Origin: HO2-45-11b sp964450915
GTDB lineage: Bacteria > Patescibacteriota > Andersenbacteria > UBA10190
Assembly: GCA_964450915.1 (NCBI GenBank)
Contig: CAYVFG010000002.1
Location: 1-64,000, forward strand
Length of the DNA stretch: 64,000 bases
Direction: 5' to 3'
Positions within the stretch are counted from its first letter, which is position 1. Each line of letters opens with the position of its first letter. Shown piece after piece: positions 27,563-35,873 of this stretch. Position numbers and translations under genes: made by a program. The notes below the pieces were generated by a model that worked only from the letters and a program-made list of their open reading frames with translations, did not search any database and was not told where the DNA came from.

Positions 27563-28270
27563 CTATTTTCGCGCAACTGCAATAAAATGCAATGCGAATA
27601 TTTTTTTCTTGTCGCTATGATTATCGAGCAAAATTGCCATTTCCCCAGTGATTTTGCTTATTTGAAATACGATTGGCCATACAAGTGGAATGTGATATGT
27701 CATTCCGACTGCCGTTGTTGCAATAATTCCTTGCAAGAACGAAAACAAGCTGCCAGAGGGTTCAAGATGCTCAACGGTGAATCCTACGCGTTCGAGCAAT
27801 GTTCGAAGTCCATACTTCGTGTATCGATAGAAATCATTTGGTTCGTTGTGCAGATACATAAGGTGGGGAATGGAGATCACCAGCTTTCCTCCCGGTTTGA
27901 GTACTCGATAAATTTCTCGCAACGCTTTTTCTGGATCGGGAACATGCTCCAGCACCTCTGCAGAAAGGACGGTATCGAATGATTCGTCTGCAATTGGCAT
28001 GTCTTGAATATCGGATTGGTAATCTAGCTCTGGGTGAGTATTGAACACATCCATGCTTTTATATTCCTCGCAAAAAGGAAGCACCAAGTGGCGGTAAGAA
28101 AGTTTGCCAGCCCCTGCATCAAGTAATTTTCCGCGAATATTTTCTTTATTGAGAATCTTTTTAAAGTCTACTAAGAGGGAATATCCAAGAGCGCTTCGTT
28201 CCCAAAAGGCATCAGAGCCGGACAGATTGTCAGAAGATTTGCTCCAATTGCTTTTAATCTTGTCATACAT
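27563..28270 (-). CDS. Class I SAM-dependent methyltransferase
   Basis: 235 residues with a Methyltransf_11-type Rossmann core: motif I LLDAGAGKLS (49-58), DTVLSAEVLEHVPDP near residue 98, then VLKPGGKLVISIPH. It is cytoplasmic but has a hydrophobic patch (IPLVWPIVFQISK) near the C-terminus that could touch the membrane. It precedes a GT-C gene, so a sugar or lipid-linked sugar is the likely substrate, though the sequence does not say which. A TATGCT box preceded by TGA lies 6 nt before the ATG. Confidence 0.85.
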   Translation of the reverse strand: MYDKIKSNWSKSSDNLSGSDAFWERSALGYSLLVDFKKILNKENIRGKLLDAGAGKLSYRHLVLPFCEEYKSMDVFNTHPELDYQSDIQDMPIADESFDTVLSAEVLEHVPDPEKALREIYRVLKPGGKLVISIPHLMYLHNEPNDFYRYTKYGLRTLLERVGFTVEHLEPSGSLFSFLQGIIATTAVGMTYHIPLVWPIVFQISKITGEMAILLDNHSDKKKIFALHFIAVARK

Positions 28271-28354
28271 TGCTTGAGCATATCATGTGATTTTTTTAAA
28301 AAAAAGCCCAACGAGCTACTGTCTTTATCCCGGATGATTTGATATTATGTTTTT
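28271..28354. promoter_or_regulatory. Divergent promoters around a T7A8 tract
   Basis: TATGCT on the minus strand (28282-28277) is 6 nt before ATG 28270. TATTAT on the plus strand (28343-28348) is 6 nt before ATG 28355. Both are preceded by TGA. Between them lies a run of seven T then eight A near 28293-28307, a self-complementary AT block that could act as an UP-like element or a bend. Nothing else is visible. Confidence 0.5.
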
Positions 28355-29872
28355 ATGAATTCAAGTACTGTTCGGTTTTTTAGCGTATTGGCTGTAGCGT
28401 CCTTCCTCCTCCATCTCTTTTTAATTCCCCAGCTCAATATCATCGAAGATGAGAGCGCATATATGCAAGACGCTGCTCAGATTACAGCCCACGTGCTCCC
28501 ATTTCGAGATTTCGGCGGAACGAAGGGGCCGTTGTGGCTCGTCATCTTCCATGGATGGCAAAGCGCGTTCGGCCATTCCCTTCTTGCGACGAGACTCTTT
28601 TCTTCTCTCGCCCATATCGCGTCGATATTCTTACTATGGTATTTCATCAAAACATTTCGTGTTTCAGATAAAGTTGCATACATTGCTACCGCATTGTGGG
28701 GGTTGTCTCCGGTTGTGGTGAGCTTAACTACCAATATTACGCATATTCCACTTGAGTTGGTATGCGTCTTTGCTGCGTTCCTGTGTCTTCGGCAGGCGCG
28801 ATACCGATACTTCTTTTTGGCCGGCCTACTGCTATTTGCTGCGCTGCTCATGAGGGCTACTGCCATCGCCTTTATTCCTTCTGCGCTTATCCTCATTCTC
28901 ATTCGTACCGACAGGTGGGCAGTATTGTGGCGCGTTGTTGTGGCCGGATTGATAGCTCTTCTTGCTACGCTTGCTGTCGTATATCCGCTCTACGGTTGGC
29001 CAAAAACGGCATTCTTCTTTAATGCGGATGCGACGCTGATTGCTAATAAACAACGAGCTGTATACGCAGTATCTCAAGGCTCCATGTTTGATATGATCTA
29101 TCAGGCTATTCAACCGCTTAGGGATGATGGACTAAGCATTCTGCTACCGGCCCTTTTATTGCCGTTGGTGCTTATATGGAAAGCAATTCGAAAGACGCAA
29201 TTTCCTGCAGGGCTTGTTATGTTAATTTTAGTTTGGATAGGAAGTTTTCTTGTGTTTTATAAAGGATGGGGAAGATCTCCTACGCCATTTTATCCGCTCG
29301 AGTCAATTGCCGCGTTATGCATTGCGGCTGCACTTTCCATAGAGCAAGTGCTTGCCTGGGGTGAGAGGTTCAAATATAAGCATCTGGTTTCCGATGCATT
29401 GCTGATATTATTTGCAGCAAATATATTACTTACGTTTCACACTATTCCCGATCATCAGTATCGCGGTACGGTTGAGGTTTCGGCTGCCGAAGATGTTGCA
29501 AAGTACCTGAAAGAAAATGTTCAGCCGGGAGAAAACGTATTTACTGCTCAGCCAGTGTTCGTATATTTTGCAAACCTGCCTCTATACGGAAGGTGGACGC
29601 ATCCCGGATGGTATCTCTCTGAGCGCGCAGGATATTTGCCTACAGAAATCAGACGGGTATTTTTCCCCGATATGGATGTTCTTACGAAAAAAGTTGCCAA
29701 AGATGTGACATGGATCGTTCTGGATTGGCGTACGCAAGATGTGTACTTCAACGAAGGAAATCCGAAGACAGAAGGGTTGCGAACTCTTCTTGCAACGAAG
29801 TTTGAAGATCTCCAGCAAGTTTCGAATTCCGCCTCTCGCGATATTCACATCTATCATAGGATTAAAAAATAG
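28355..29872 (+). CDS. GT-C membrane glycosyltransferase (paralogue of the one at 23725)
   Basis: A 505-residue multi-pass protein beginning directly with its first membrane segment. DESAYMQD (32-39) and LPFRDFGGTKGP (48-59) match the gene at 23725. The C-terminal soluble tail carries AQPVFVYFANLPLYGRWTHPGW, split in two by a basic loop, in parallel with AQPVATAF and the SHPGW segment there. It lacks the N-terminal beta domain of its paralogue. A half-length GtrA gene follows after 6 nt in the same transcript, which fits a carrier-flipping partner for this enzyme. Confidence 0.83.
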   Translation: MNSSTVRFFSVLAVASFLLHLFLIPQLNIIEDESAYMQDAAQITAHVLPFRDFGGTKGPLWLVIFHGWQSAFGHSLLATRLFSSLAHIASIFLLWYFIKTFRVSDKVAYIATALWGLSPVVVSLTTNITHIPLELVCVFAAFLCLRQARYRYFFLAGLLLFAALLMRATAIAFIPSALILILIRTDRWAVLWRVVVAGLIALLATLAVVYPLYGWPKTAFFFNADATLIANKQRAVYAVSQGSMFDMIYQAIQPLRDDGLSILLPALLLPLVLIWKAIRKTQFPAGLVMLILVWIGSFLVFYKGWGRSPTPFYPLESIAALCIAAALSIEQVLAWGERFKYKHLVSDALLILFAANILLTFHTIPDHQYRGTVEVSAAEDVAKYLKENVQPGENVFTAQPVFVYFANLPLYGRWTHPGWYLSERAGYLPTEIRRVFFPDMDVLTKKVAKDVTWIVLDWRTQDVYFNEGNPKTEGLRTLLATKFEDLQQVSNSASRDIHIYHRIKK

Positions 29873-29878
29873 CACTAT

Positions 29879-30082
29879 ATGAAATACTTGATAGTAAAAT
29901 ATCTTTGCGTGAGCGTTATAGGTGCATCATTAAACTATTTCGGTGGGGTAGTGTTAAGTGACATTATGGGCATCAAATATTACATCGCAGGCGTCATTGT
30001 GCTTCCGGTATCGTTTTGTATCGGTTTTGTGCTGAATAAGTATTGGGTATTTAAAACTCCAGAAGTCGTAAACGATAAATAA
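29879..30082 (+). CDS. Half-length GtrA-like membrane protein
   Basis: 67 residues with two membrane segments (about 8-27 and 33-52), ending in NKYWVFK (53-59), the signature of the first half of GtrA proteins. Full GtrA/GtcA proteins have about 120 residues and four segments and are thought to flip polyprenyl-phosphate sugars. Nothing matching the second half lies in any frame before the convergent stop at 30088. The protein is therefore truncated or a genuine two-helix form that would have to dimerise. It sits 6 nt after a GT-C gene, the expected partner. The start ATG 29879 is clear. Confidence 0.75.
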   Translation: MKYLIVKYLCVSVIGASLNYFGGVVLSDIMGIKYYIAGVIVLPVSFCIGFVLNKYWVFKTPEVVNDK

Positions 30083-30087
30083 AATTA

Positions 30088-31548
30088 TTATTTCGTTTTA
30101 TATATCCAAACGTACTGTTCTCCATTGAGAGTTATTATTTTCTCCGGCGTCTTTGAGGCATAGTCTTTCAATACTTTTGTTTCCCAACGTTCGGGAGCTC
30201 TGCCTTCCATTGTCCTGTACAGCACCACATAATCTGCGCCTATTTCTTCTGCAGATTCTTTTCCTAATCGTTCTGCCGAGGTAAATTGTCCTTTGAAATG
30301 ATAGGCGAATGATCCTTCGTAGTAGGCGGCAACAAGGAGATGTTCTGCATTTGGTTTGGTATTTAAGTAGTACGCTGCAAGATCAAGCCCCTCGCCCCAT
30401 CCCATCGTGCGCCCTTGTGCTACGGAGGAGAATAAGGGGTTTCTATATGCAAGAAGATAAGGGTGCAACCTGATTGCCTCATGTGCTTGAAAGCCTATTC
30501 CCGTAATGCACACTATGAGAATGATGTTTTTTAGATATTTTTGCTTTGCCATGGCGTACGCTGTGGCAATAGAAAGCGTTGTGAGAATATCGAAGCCCAG
30601 AAAGACGGGGAGCATGTATCGATCTCCTTTTTTGATGGAATACTGAATTTCAAGGAAGAACATAATGCAGTATGCGATGCCCAGTATGAGAGGCAGGCGA
30701 TATTTGCTCTGCTTCCATAATGCTACGGGAACAAGGATGATTCCGATGAGCTGCAGAGGAGTTGTCCATAGCAAGAACGCTTGCGGATACCACCATGGCC
30801 CTAATGCGTGCACCTGCTGAGTGAAGTGTTCTGTGGTAAAAAATGTACGGCTGCCTTGCCATACGTATTGAATATTTGTAATGAGAGTAGGGAATATAAG
30901 AATTGCTGCGCCCAGCATGCAAGAAATGTATATTACTATACCTTTTTGTAAGTCTTTCCAAGAAATATTCTTTGATGCAAGCGCAATGATATTTGCTATC
31001 ACAAAGTAGGGGAGAATCCCAAATGCGGAAAGTTTTGATAATAGGGCAAGGGCGGTAAATACTCCTGCCCACGCAATATCACTTGATCGTTTTTCTTTTA
31101 TCCACAGAAGATGTTGCAGAAATGCTGCGATCATAAATATGCTCAACAGCGCGTCCATCGCGAGCACGCGCGAGTGGGCAATGAGCATGGGGTTAAGCGC
31201 CAGTAAAAATCCGCCTAGCAGCGCTGGGGCATCTCCCCATAGTCTTCTGAGGAGATAGGATAAATACAGGATAAATACTCCAACAAAGAGCGCCAGGGGC
31301 AATCTTTTTTCGCCCCAGGTTGGCGCATCTATGGTTGCTGCGGCAAGCCATTGGGTCGTAATCCCCGGATGGGGTTGTTGATATAAGCCTTTAAAATCAC
31401 CTGTTTTGAGCGCTTCTTTAAACCCTATCGTATTCTTTTCCCACTGAGTTTCATCGGGGGATGTAAAGGCATCAAGCGTGGCAATTCGAGGCACGATTGC
31501 GGTTAAAATAAGGAGGAGATATAGGCTATAAAAAAGACGGTTATTCAT
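30088..31548 (-). CDS. GT-C membrane glycosyltransferase of the GWGEGLD family
   Basis: 486 residues from ATG 31548 (MNNRLFYS); a TTG at 31566 is less likely because a TATACT box lies exactly 6 nt before ATG 31548. SPDETQWEKN holds the acidic loop and HPGITTQW the HPG motif. GWGEGLD (383-389) opens a C-terminal tail that contains GADYVVLYR and ends YVWIYKTK, matching the protein at 26103 almost segment for segment. The gene is single in its transcript. Confidence 0.83.
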   Translation of the reverse strand: MNNRLFYSLYLLLILTAIVPRIATLDAFTSPDETQWEKNTIGFKEALKTGDFKGLYQQPHPGITTQWLAAATIDAPTWGEKRLPLALFVGVFILYLSYLLRRLWGDAPALLGGFLLALNPMLIAHSRVLAMDALLSIFMIAAFLQHLLWIKEKRSSDIAWAGVFTALALLSKLSAFGILPYFVIANIIALASKNISWKDLQKGIVIYISCMLGAAILIFPTLITNIQYVWQGSRTFFTTEHFTQQVHALGPWWYPQAFLLWTTPLQLIGIILVPVALWKQSKYRLPLILGIAYCIMFFLEIQYSIKKGDRYMLPVFLGFDILTTLSIATAYAMAKQKYLKNIILIVCITGIGFQAHEAIRLHPYLLAYRNPLFSSVAQGRTMGWGEGLDLAAYYLNTKPNAEHLLVAAYYEGSFAYHFKGQFTSAERLGKESAEEIGADYVVLYRTMEGRAPERWETKVLKDYASKTPEKIITLNGEQYVWIYKTK

Positions 31549-31586
31549 GTGGACAGTATATACCAAATTAGTGCATACTGTGATTT
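31549..31586. promoter_or_regulatory. Divergent promoters, both apparently leaderless
   Basis: TATACT on the minus strand (31560-31555) is 6 nt before ATG 31548. CATACT on the plus strand (31574-31579) is 7 nt before ATG 31587. The gap is 38 bp, the same length as at 21875-21912. Confidence 0.55.
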
Positions 31587-32312
31587 ATGGATGTACGAGA
31601 AGCATACGCACACTATCTATCAACCCACTTTGGACGATCGGGGCGTCAGGAGGACGAGAGTTTTTTATTTCAAGAACGGTACTTTAAGAAAAACTATTTG
31701 CCGTATCTTCCGAAAGATAAGAATGCCCGAATTATTGATTTGGGAACGGGATTAGGGCACGTGCTCTTTTTCCTCAAGCGTGCAGGATATAACAATATTT
31801 TAGGAGTTGACGTGGGCCACGAAGTGATTGAATTTTGCCACCAACATAAGTTCCCCGTAGTAGAAGAAGAAATTGTAACGTGGCTCAAGCAGAATAAAGA
31901 ATCTGCAGACGCATTGGTGCTTAATGACGTATTGGAACATCAGACGAAGCCTGAAATGTGGGCGATGCTTGAGGCGATGCGTGCTGCGTTAAAGCCCGGA
32001 GGAGTTGTGCTAATCAAGGTTCCGAATATGGGAAACCCTCTATTGGGAAACGACAGCAGATATTTGGATATCACTCATCAGAATGGATTTAACGAAAACA
32101 GCCTTCGCCAAGCGCTCTTCATGGCAAAGTATTCCAAAGTATTAGATGTGATTGGCCCGGATATTTATGTAACAACCGACCCCATTGTTAATATTACTTG
32201 TCGCGCAATTGCGTTTGTATTAGATAAAATATTTTACGCAATTTTCAAGTTTTACGGACGTACGGATACGAAAATCTTCCGAAAAAACATTCTCGCTATC
32301 GCGCAGAAATAG
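31587..32312 (+). CDS. Class I SAM-dependent methyltransferase
   Basis: 241 residues. Motif I is IIDLGTGLGH (49-58). A DVLEHQ segment and LKPGGVVLIKVPN complete a Methyltransf_23-like core. A hydrophobic C-terminal stretch (ITCRAIAFVLDKIFYAIFKF) suggests contact with the membrane or a lipid-linked substrate. It lies alone on this strand and its stop overlaps the convergent GT4 gene by 17 bp. The acceptor is probably a sugar residue of the local glycan, by context only. Confidence 0.84.
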   Translation: MDVREAYAHYLSTHFGRSGRQEDESFLFQERYFKKNYLPYLPKDKNARIIDLGTGLGHVLFFLKRAGYNNILGVDVGHEVIEFCHQHKFPVVEEEIVTWLKQNKESADALVLNDVLEHQTKPEMWAMLEAMRAALKPGGVVLIKVPNMGNPLLGNDSRYLDITHQNGFNENSLRQALFMAKYSKVLDVIGPDIYVTTDPIVNITCRAIAFVLDKIFYAIFKFYGRTDTKIFRKNILAIAQK

Positions 32313-33498
32313 CCTGCTTATAGGCTTTCGTAATCCGATCTGCTACAGAATCCCACGAGTAATCTTGGACTGCTTTTTCTCGAACGCTGGCAGCTAACGC
32401 TGTGCGCTTGTCGTCATTTTCCAGAAGCGTAATCATCGCGTTTGCAAGGCCGGAAGGATTTTCCAGGTTGTATACATAAATGCCAAGGTCTCCGAGTATT
32501 TCTCGATTGAGAACAGAGTCAAATGCGATCGTTGGAAGCCCCGCAGCCATGTAGTTATATATTTTCCCATTTGCTTCGGTTTGGGAGCGCTTGGGTGCAA
32601 CTGCAATGTCCCCTAAGCGTAGATACTTTGGAGCATCTTCGTACACAACTCTTCCGGTTATCCTGACTACGTCACGTAGGCCCATTTCTTGCACTCGTTG
32701 TCGATAGTGTTCTTCGTTCGGGTATCCCATCAAAAGAAGGAATGCGTTGGGAACTTTTTTAAGCACTTCCGGAAATGCTTCCAGCAATATATCCACTCCT
32801 TTATGAGGAGATAATCCGCCCAAATAGACAATCACTTTTTTCCCTGAGGGAATTGCAAGATCGTGAACCAATTTCGGATCGCGATCTCCCGGGGTGAATA
32901 CTTCCGTGCTTACTCCGTCGTATGCAAGAAATATATTCTTCGGAGAAACGGCAAACTGACGTTCTAACTCATCTTGCATTTCCGTTGATTGAACAAGCGC
33001 GGCGTCTGCTAAGTGGTCGATTGCTCGTTCAAGTCCGTACCACATGTTTTTCATCCAGGTTGTTTTGACCAAGGGGAAGTTATGGGCGATCAATTCCCCT
33101 GTAAGGCTTCCTTGCATGTCAAAGACCAAGGGAATACCGAGTATTTTTTTTAGCATCCAGCCTAGCACGGCGCCTTCATGGAGGTGGGCATGGATCACGT
33201 CTGGTTTAAAGCTTCGTGCCGTTTTCCATGCGGTAAAGAATAAGAGTGGATCTACATAAAATTTGTGCCAAGATGGGCCCGGCCCAAGCTTTTTGTACCA
33301 GGGCACGGTAGTAGTTCGAACGATATCCAAGCCTTTTAAATCGCGGCCCAAATGATATGTTACTATTTTTACTTCATACCCCTTTCTTTGTAGCGCATAT
33401 GCCTGTTCCGCAATATGCATATGGCATCCCCGATCGGCGAAGAATGGGGTGGGGGCTACTACGAGAATGCGGCGAGGCTGATTACGAGACGGTTCCAT
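32296..33498 (-). CDS. GT4-family glycosyltransferase
   Basis: A 400-residue GT-B fold enzyme. The N-terminal half has the APTPFFADRGCHMHIAEQA opening of GT4 proteins and an HAHLHEG segment. The C-terminal half has GGLSPHKGVDILLEAF and the donor-binding stretch QTEANGKIYNYMAAGLP, a variant of the EX7E motif. It adds a nucleotide-activated sugar to a lipid-linked or soluble acceptor on the cytoplasmic face. It follows the GT-C gene at 33509 by 10 nt in the same direction. Confidence 0.9.
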   Translation of the reverse strand: MEPSRNQPRRILVVAPTPFFADRGCHMHIAEQAYALQRKGYEVKIVTYHLGRDLKGLDIVRTTTVPWYKKLGPGPSWHKFYVDPLLFFTAWKTARSFKPDVIHAHLHEGAVLGWMLKKILGIPLVFDMQGSLTGELIAHNFPLVKTTWMKNMWYGLERAIDHLADAALVQSTEMQDELERQFAVSPKNIFLAYDGVSTEVFTPGDRDPKLVHDLAIPSGKKVIVYLGGLSPHKGVDILLEAFPEVLKKVPNAFLLLMGYPNEEHYRQRVQEMGLRDVVRITGRVVYEDAPKYLRLGDIAVAPKRSQTEANGKIYNYMAAGLPTIAFDSVLNREILGDLGIYVYNLENPSGLANAMITLLENDDKRTALAASVREKAVQDYSWDSVADRITKAYKQAISAR

Positions 33499-33508
33499 AT
33501 GCTTCAGA

Positions 33509-35140
33509 TTAGCGGATATTTCGAATATCGTATATTTCTACCCGAGGCCCTGCGATATGCCAAAGCTGAGGAGAGATGCTGTATACTTTCTTTCCCTGGG
33601 TACGGATTTGATTGTAAAAAGCTTGGTAGGATGCAGTTGTTTCCGGAAATAGTTTTACTGACGTTGGGTCAAAATACCGATCAACGATCCTGCTATCCAT
33701 TGCAATGTACTGCACTCCTTTTTCTTGAGTCCAATAAGAAAGAGGCTTTGCTCGATCATGGGATACCTCGGGGTCTTGGGCATTAAAATTCGCATACACT
33801 TCATCTATTCGAACTGTTTTGTAGTTCGGATCGCTCCAATCCAGAAGCCGAATGGGGGTGTGTTGGAGAATAATGCTTTCATGCGGAATATTCGCAAGAA
33901 CCCACGCTACGGCTTTACTGTGTGTTGACCCCCCAGCATATGCAGCATCGAATCCTGCTGCAAAATATGCGGTATATAGAAGAAAGCTAATCGTGCCAAT
34001 CCAAATAGCATACGTTGCTATTTTTATACGTGAGTATTTTTTCAAGAGTGCGTCGATTGCGTATGCAGCTAATAGCGTAAGTAGGGGAGTGAGTGGTAAT
34101 AGGCGCTTTACTGCATAGAGCGGGAGACGGCCGATGATTGCGAGATACATGACGATTGAGGAGCCTCCAAGAATAACGAGAAGCGCCCAGTTGCGTGTTT
34201 TAATGAGGAGAAGGATGCCTACAAGCGCTAGAAGTATAATAACCGGAGTAGCCTCCCACCACAGCCCGGATACCGTAAACGGCAAGCCCCAATCCGGAGA
34301 CGATGTGGTAATCGGCCATATATAATCAGGGCGGGTATACCCTAAATCGCCTGCCGATCCTCGAAGTTGCAATTGATGATAGATTGCGTAACTTTCTTTC
34401 CATTTTAAAAGCGTATACGGGGTTGCGCACGCAAAGCTGATCGGAATCAAGAGGATTGCGAGGATCAGCTTTTTAGAAACAAGTGACGATATAGCAGAAG
34501 TTTTAGTTTCTACGCTCCGCATAATGTGCGCCAGGACGATGGCTATTCCTATGACAAACCCGGTATAATGAGTTGCTCCGCTTATACCGGTAAGAATTCC
34601 TGCGAGAACATACCATTTCATCGTTCCTAATTTCCATATTTGCAGTGCAGCAAAGAGTGCGCATGTGGCAACGAAGGTCAGCGGAATATCAACGTGCGCG
34701 TAGTGAGAATATTTCACGTGGAGAGGCAAAAATGCGATAAGGAGCGCAGCGATAAGACCAAGCCTCGGACTAGAAATTAATTTGCCTATTTTCCATACGA
34801 CATATAACGTCGCTGTTCCGATAATTGCTGTCACAATGCGCGCGATGAGCGTATATATGTCTACGGACGTATCGGCGCTTGGGTACGGCATGTGCATCAA
34901 GGCAGGGGGAAGAAAGGCTACTCCGAGTATATAGTGATAGAAATGGGGATAGTATGATCCTTTTGGATACAACAACGGTACCTGTTTACCTTGAGCAAGC
35001 AGCACGGACGGAGTAATGACCTTATTTTCATCTGTATATATTTCATGGTTGATTCCCCACAGCCGTATAAAAAGCCCAACTACCAGAATGCTAGCGAGAA
35101 GTATATTCATGAAATGGTATTTCTTTTGCGTATCTGCCAT
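33509..35140 (-). CDS. GT39-like membrane glycosyltransferase
   Basis: 543 residues from ATG 35140 (MADTQKK); an ATG at 35110 (MNILLAS) is an alternative that would put the membrane segment first. EIYTDENKVITPS (33-45) gives the acidic loop of GT39/PMT enzymes, followed by about ten hydrophobic segments including LGLIAALLIAFLPLHVKYSHYAH broken by loops. A soluble tail of about 120 residues ends in VEIYDIRNIR. It precedes the GT4 gene at 32296. TATACT lies 9 nt before ATG 35140. Substrates unknown. Confidence 0.82.
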   Translation of the reverse strand: MADTQKKYHFMNILLASILVVGLFIRLWGINHEIYTDENKVITPSVLLAQGKQVPLLYPKGSYYPHFYHYILGVAFLPPALMHMPYPSADTSVDIYTLIARIVTAIIGTATLYVVWKIGKLISSPRLGLIAALLIAFLPLHVKYSHYAHVDIPLTFVATCALFAALQIWKLGTMKWYVLAGILTGISGATHYTGFVIGIAIVLAHIMRSVETKTSAISSLVSKKLILAILLIPISFACATPYTLLKWKESYAIYHQLQLRGSAGDLGYTRPDYIWPITTSSPDWGLPFTVSGLWWEATPVIILLALVGILLLIKTRNWALLVILGGSSIVMYLAIIGRLPLYAVKRLLPLTPLLTLLAAYAIDALLKKYSRIKIATYAIWIGTISFLLYTAYFAAGFDAAYAGGSTHSKAVAWVLANIPHESIILQHTPIRLLDWSDPNYKTVRIDEVYANFNAQDPEVSHDRAKPLSYWTQEKGVQYIAMDSRIVDRYFDPTSVKLFPETTASYQAFYNQIRTQGKKVYSISPQLWHIAGPRVEIYDIRNIR

Positions 35141-35156
35141 ACTGGCATCAGTATAT
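35141..35156. promoter_or_regulatory. Sixteen-base gap between divergent start codons
   Basis: TATACT on the minus strand (35155-35150) is 9 nt before ATG 35140. For the plus-strand gene the best candidate is CATACT at 35139-35144, inside the other gene's start region, 12 nt before ATG 35157. With so little room each promoter must overlap the other gene. No Shine-Dalgarno sequence fits. Confidence 0.4.
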
Positions 35157-35873
35157 ATGATTACTTCACAGCGCACGATTATTTTGATTCCGACCTATAA
35201 CGAAGCCGAAAATATCGGTCTTATCCTTCGTCAAATTCAATCCGTGGATCCTGGCTTTAACGTATTGGTGTTAGATGACAATTCTCCTGACGGGACAGCG
35301 CAGGTTGTGGAAGCATTTCATAAGGAGCATCCACCTGTTTCTGTATTAGTACGCACGAGCAATAGGGGGTTTGCTCAGTCATACCTCGATGGATTCAAGC
35401 GAGTATGTGCTGGAAGCGAATATGATGCCGTTATTACTATGGATGCTGATTTCTCGCATGAGCCAAAAGAATTACCGGAACTTCTTACGCTTTTAAATAA
35501 CGGTGCAGATGTTGTGATCGGTTCTCGCTATGCAAAGCATCAGAAATTTCCGCATATTACATTGTGGCGCCGCATGATGAGCCGATTTGCAAATGGGTAT
35601 GTTCGCACGGTGCTTGGTATGCCAATCAGCGATTGCACTGCCGGGTTTATCGCGATGCGCACAGAGGCTCTTCGATCATTGAATATGCAAGGCATACGGA
35701 CAGAAGGATACGGATTTTTATTTCAGCTCAAGTACCGTGCCTATAAAAGCGGCCTTCGTTTAGCGGAACATCCGGTAGCATGGCCTGAGCGGCATCAAGG
35801 CAGCTCAAAAATGAATTTGAAACGGATATTCGAATCCTTCCTGTTGCCGTGGAAGATTAAATTCGGCTCTTAA
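35157..35873 (+). CDS. GT2 polyprenol-phosphate sugar synthase (DPM1/Ppm1-like)
   Basis: 238 residues from ATG 35157, where the GT-A fold begins (ILIPTYNEAENI). DDNSPDG (40-46) binds the nucleotide, DADFSHEP (96-103) carries the metal-binding acidic motif, and WPERHQGSSKM near the end matches the ERxxGxSKM motif of Dol-P-Man synthases. There are no C-terminal membrane segments, so it is the soluble Ppm1 type. It would make polyprenyl-phosphate mannose or a related sugar, the donor for GT-C enzymes. Its stop shares TTAA with the convergent C-methyltransferase gene. A second copy lies at 57549. Confidence 0.9.
   Translation: MITSQRTIILIPTYNEAENIGLILRQIQSVDPGFNVLVLDDNSPDGTAQVVEAFHKEHPPVSVLVRTSNRGFAQSYLDGFKRVCAGSEYDAVITMDADFSHEPKELPELLTLLNNGADVVIGSRYAKHQKFPHITLWRRMMSRFANGYVRTVLGMPISDCTAGFIAMRTEALRSLNMQGIRTEGYGFLFQLKYRAYKSGLRLAEHPVAWPERHQGSSKMNLKRIFESFLLPWKIKFGS

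Noticed and set aside
28293..28307. T7A8 tract as a bidirectional terminator
   Set aside because: There is no GC stem, and it lies between two divergent start codons where no transcript should end.
29873..30087. Frameshifted full-length GtrA
   Set aside because: The bases after the short gene's stop run straight into the convergent gene; no second-half helices appear in the other frames.
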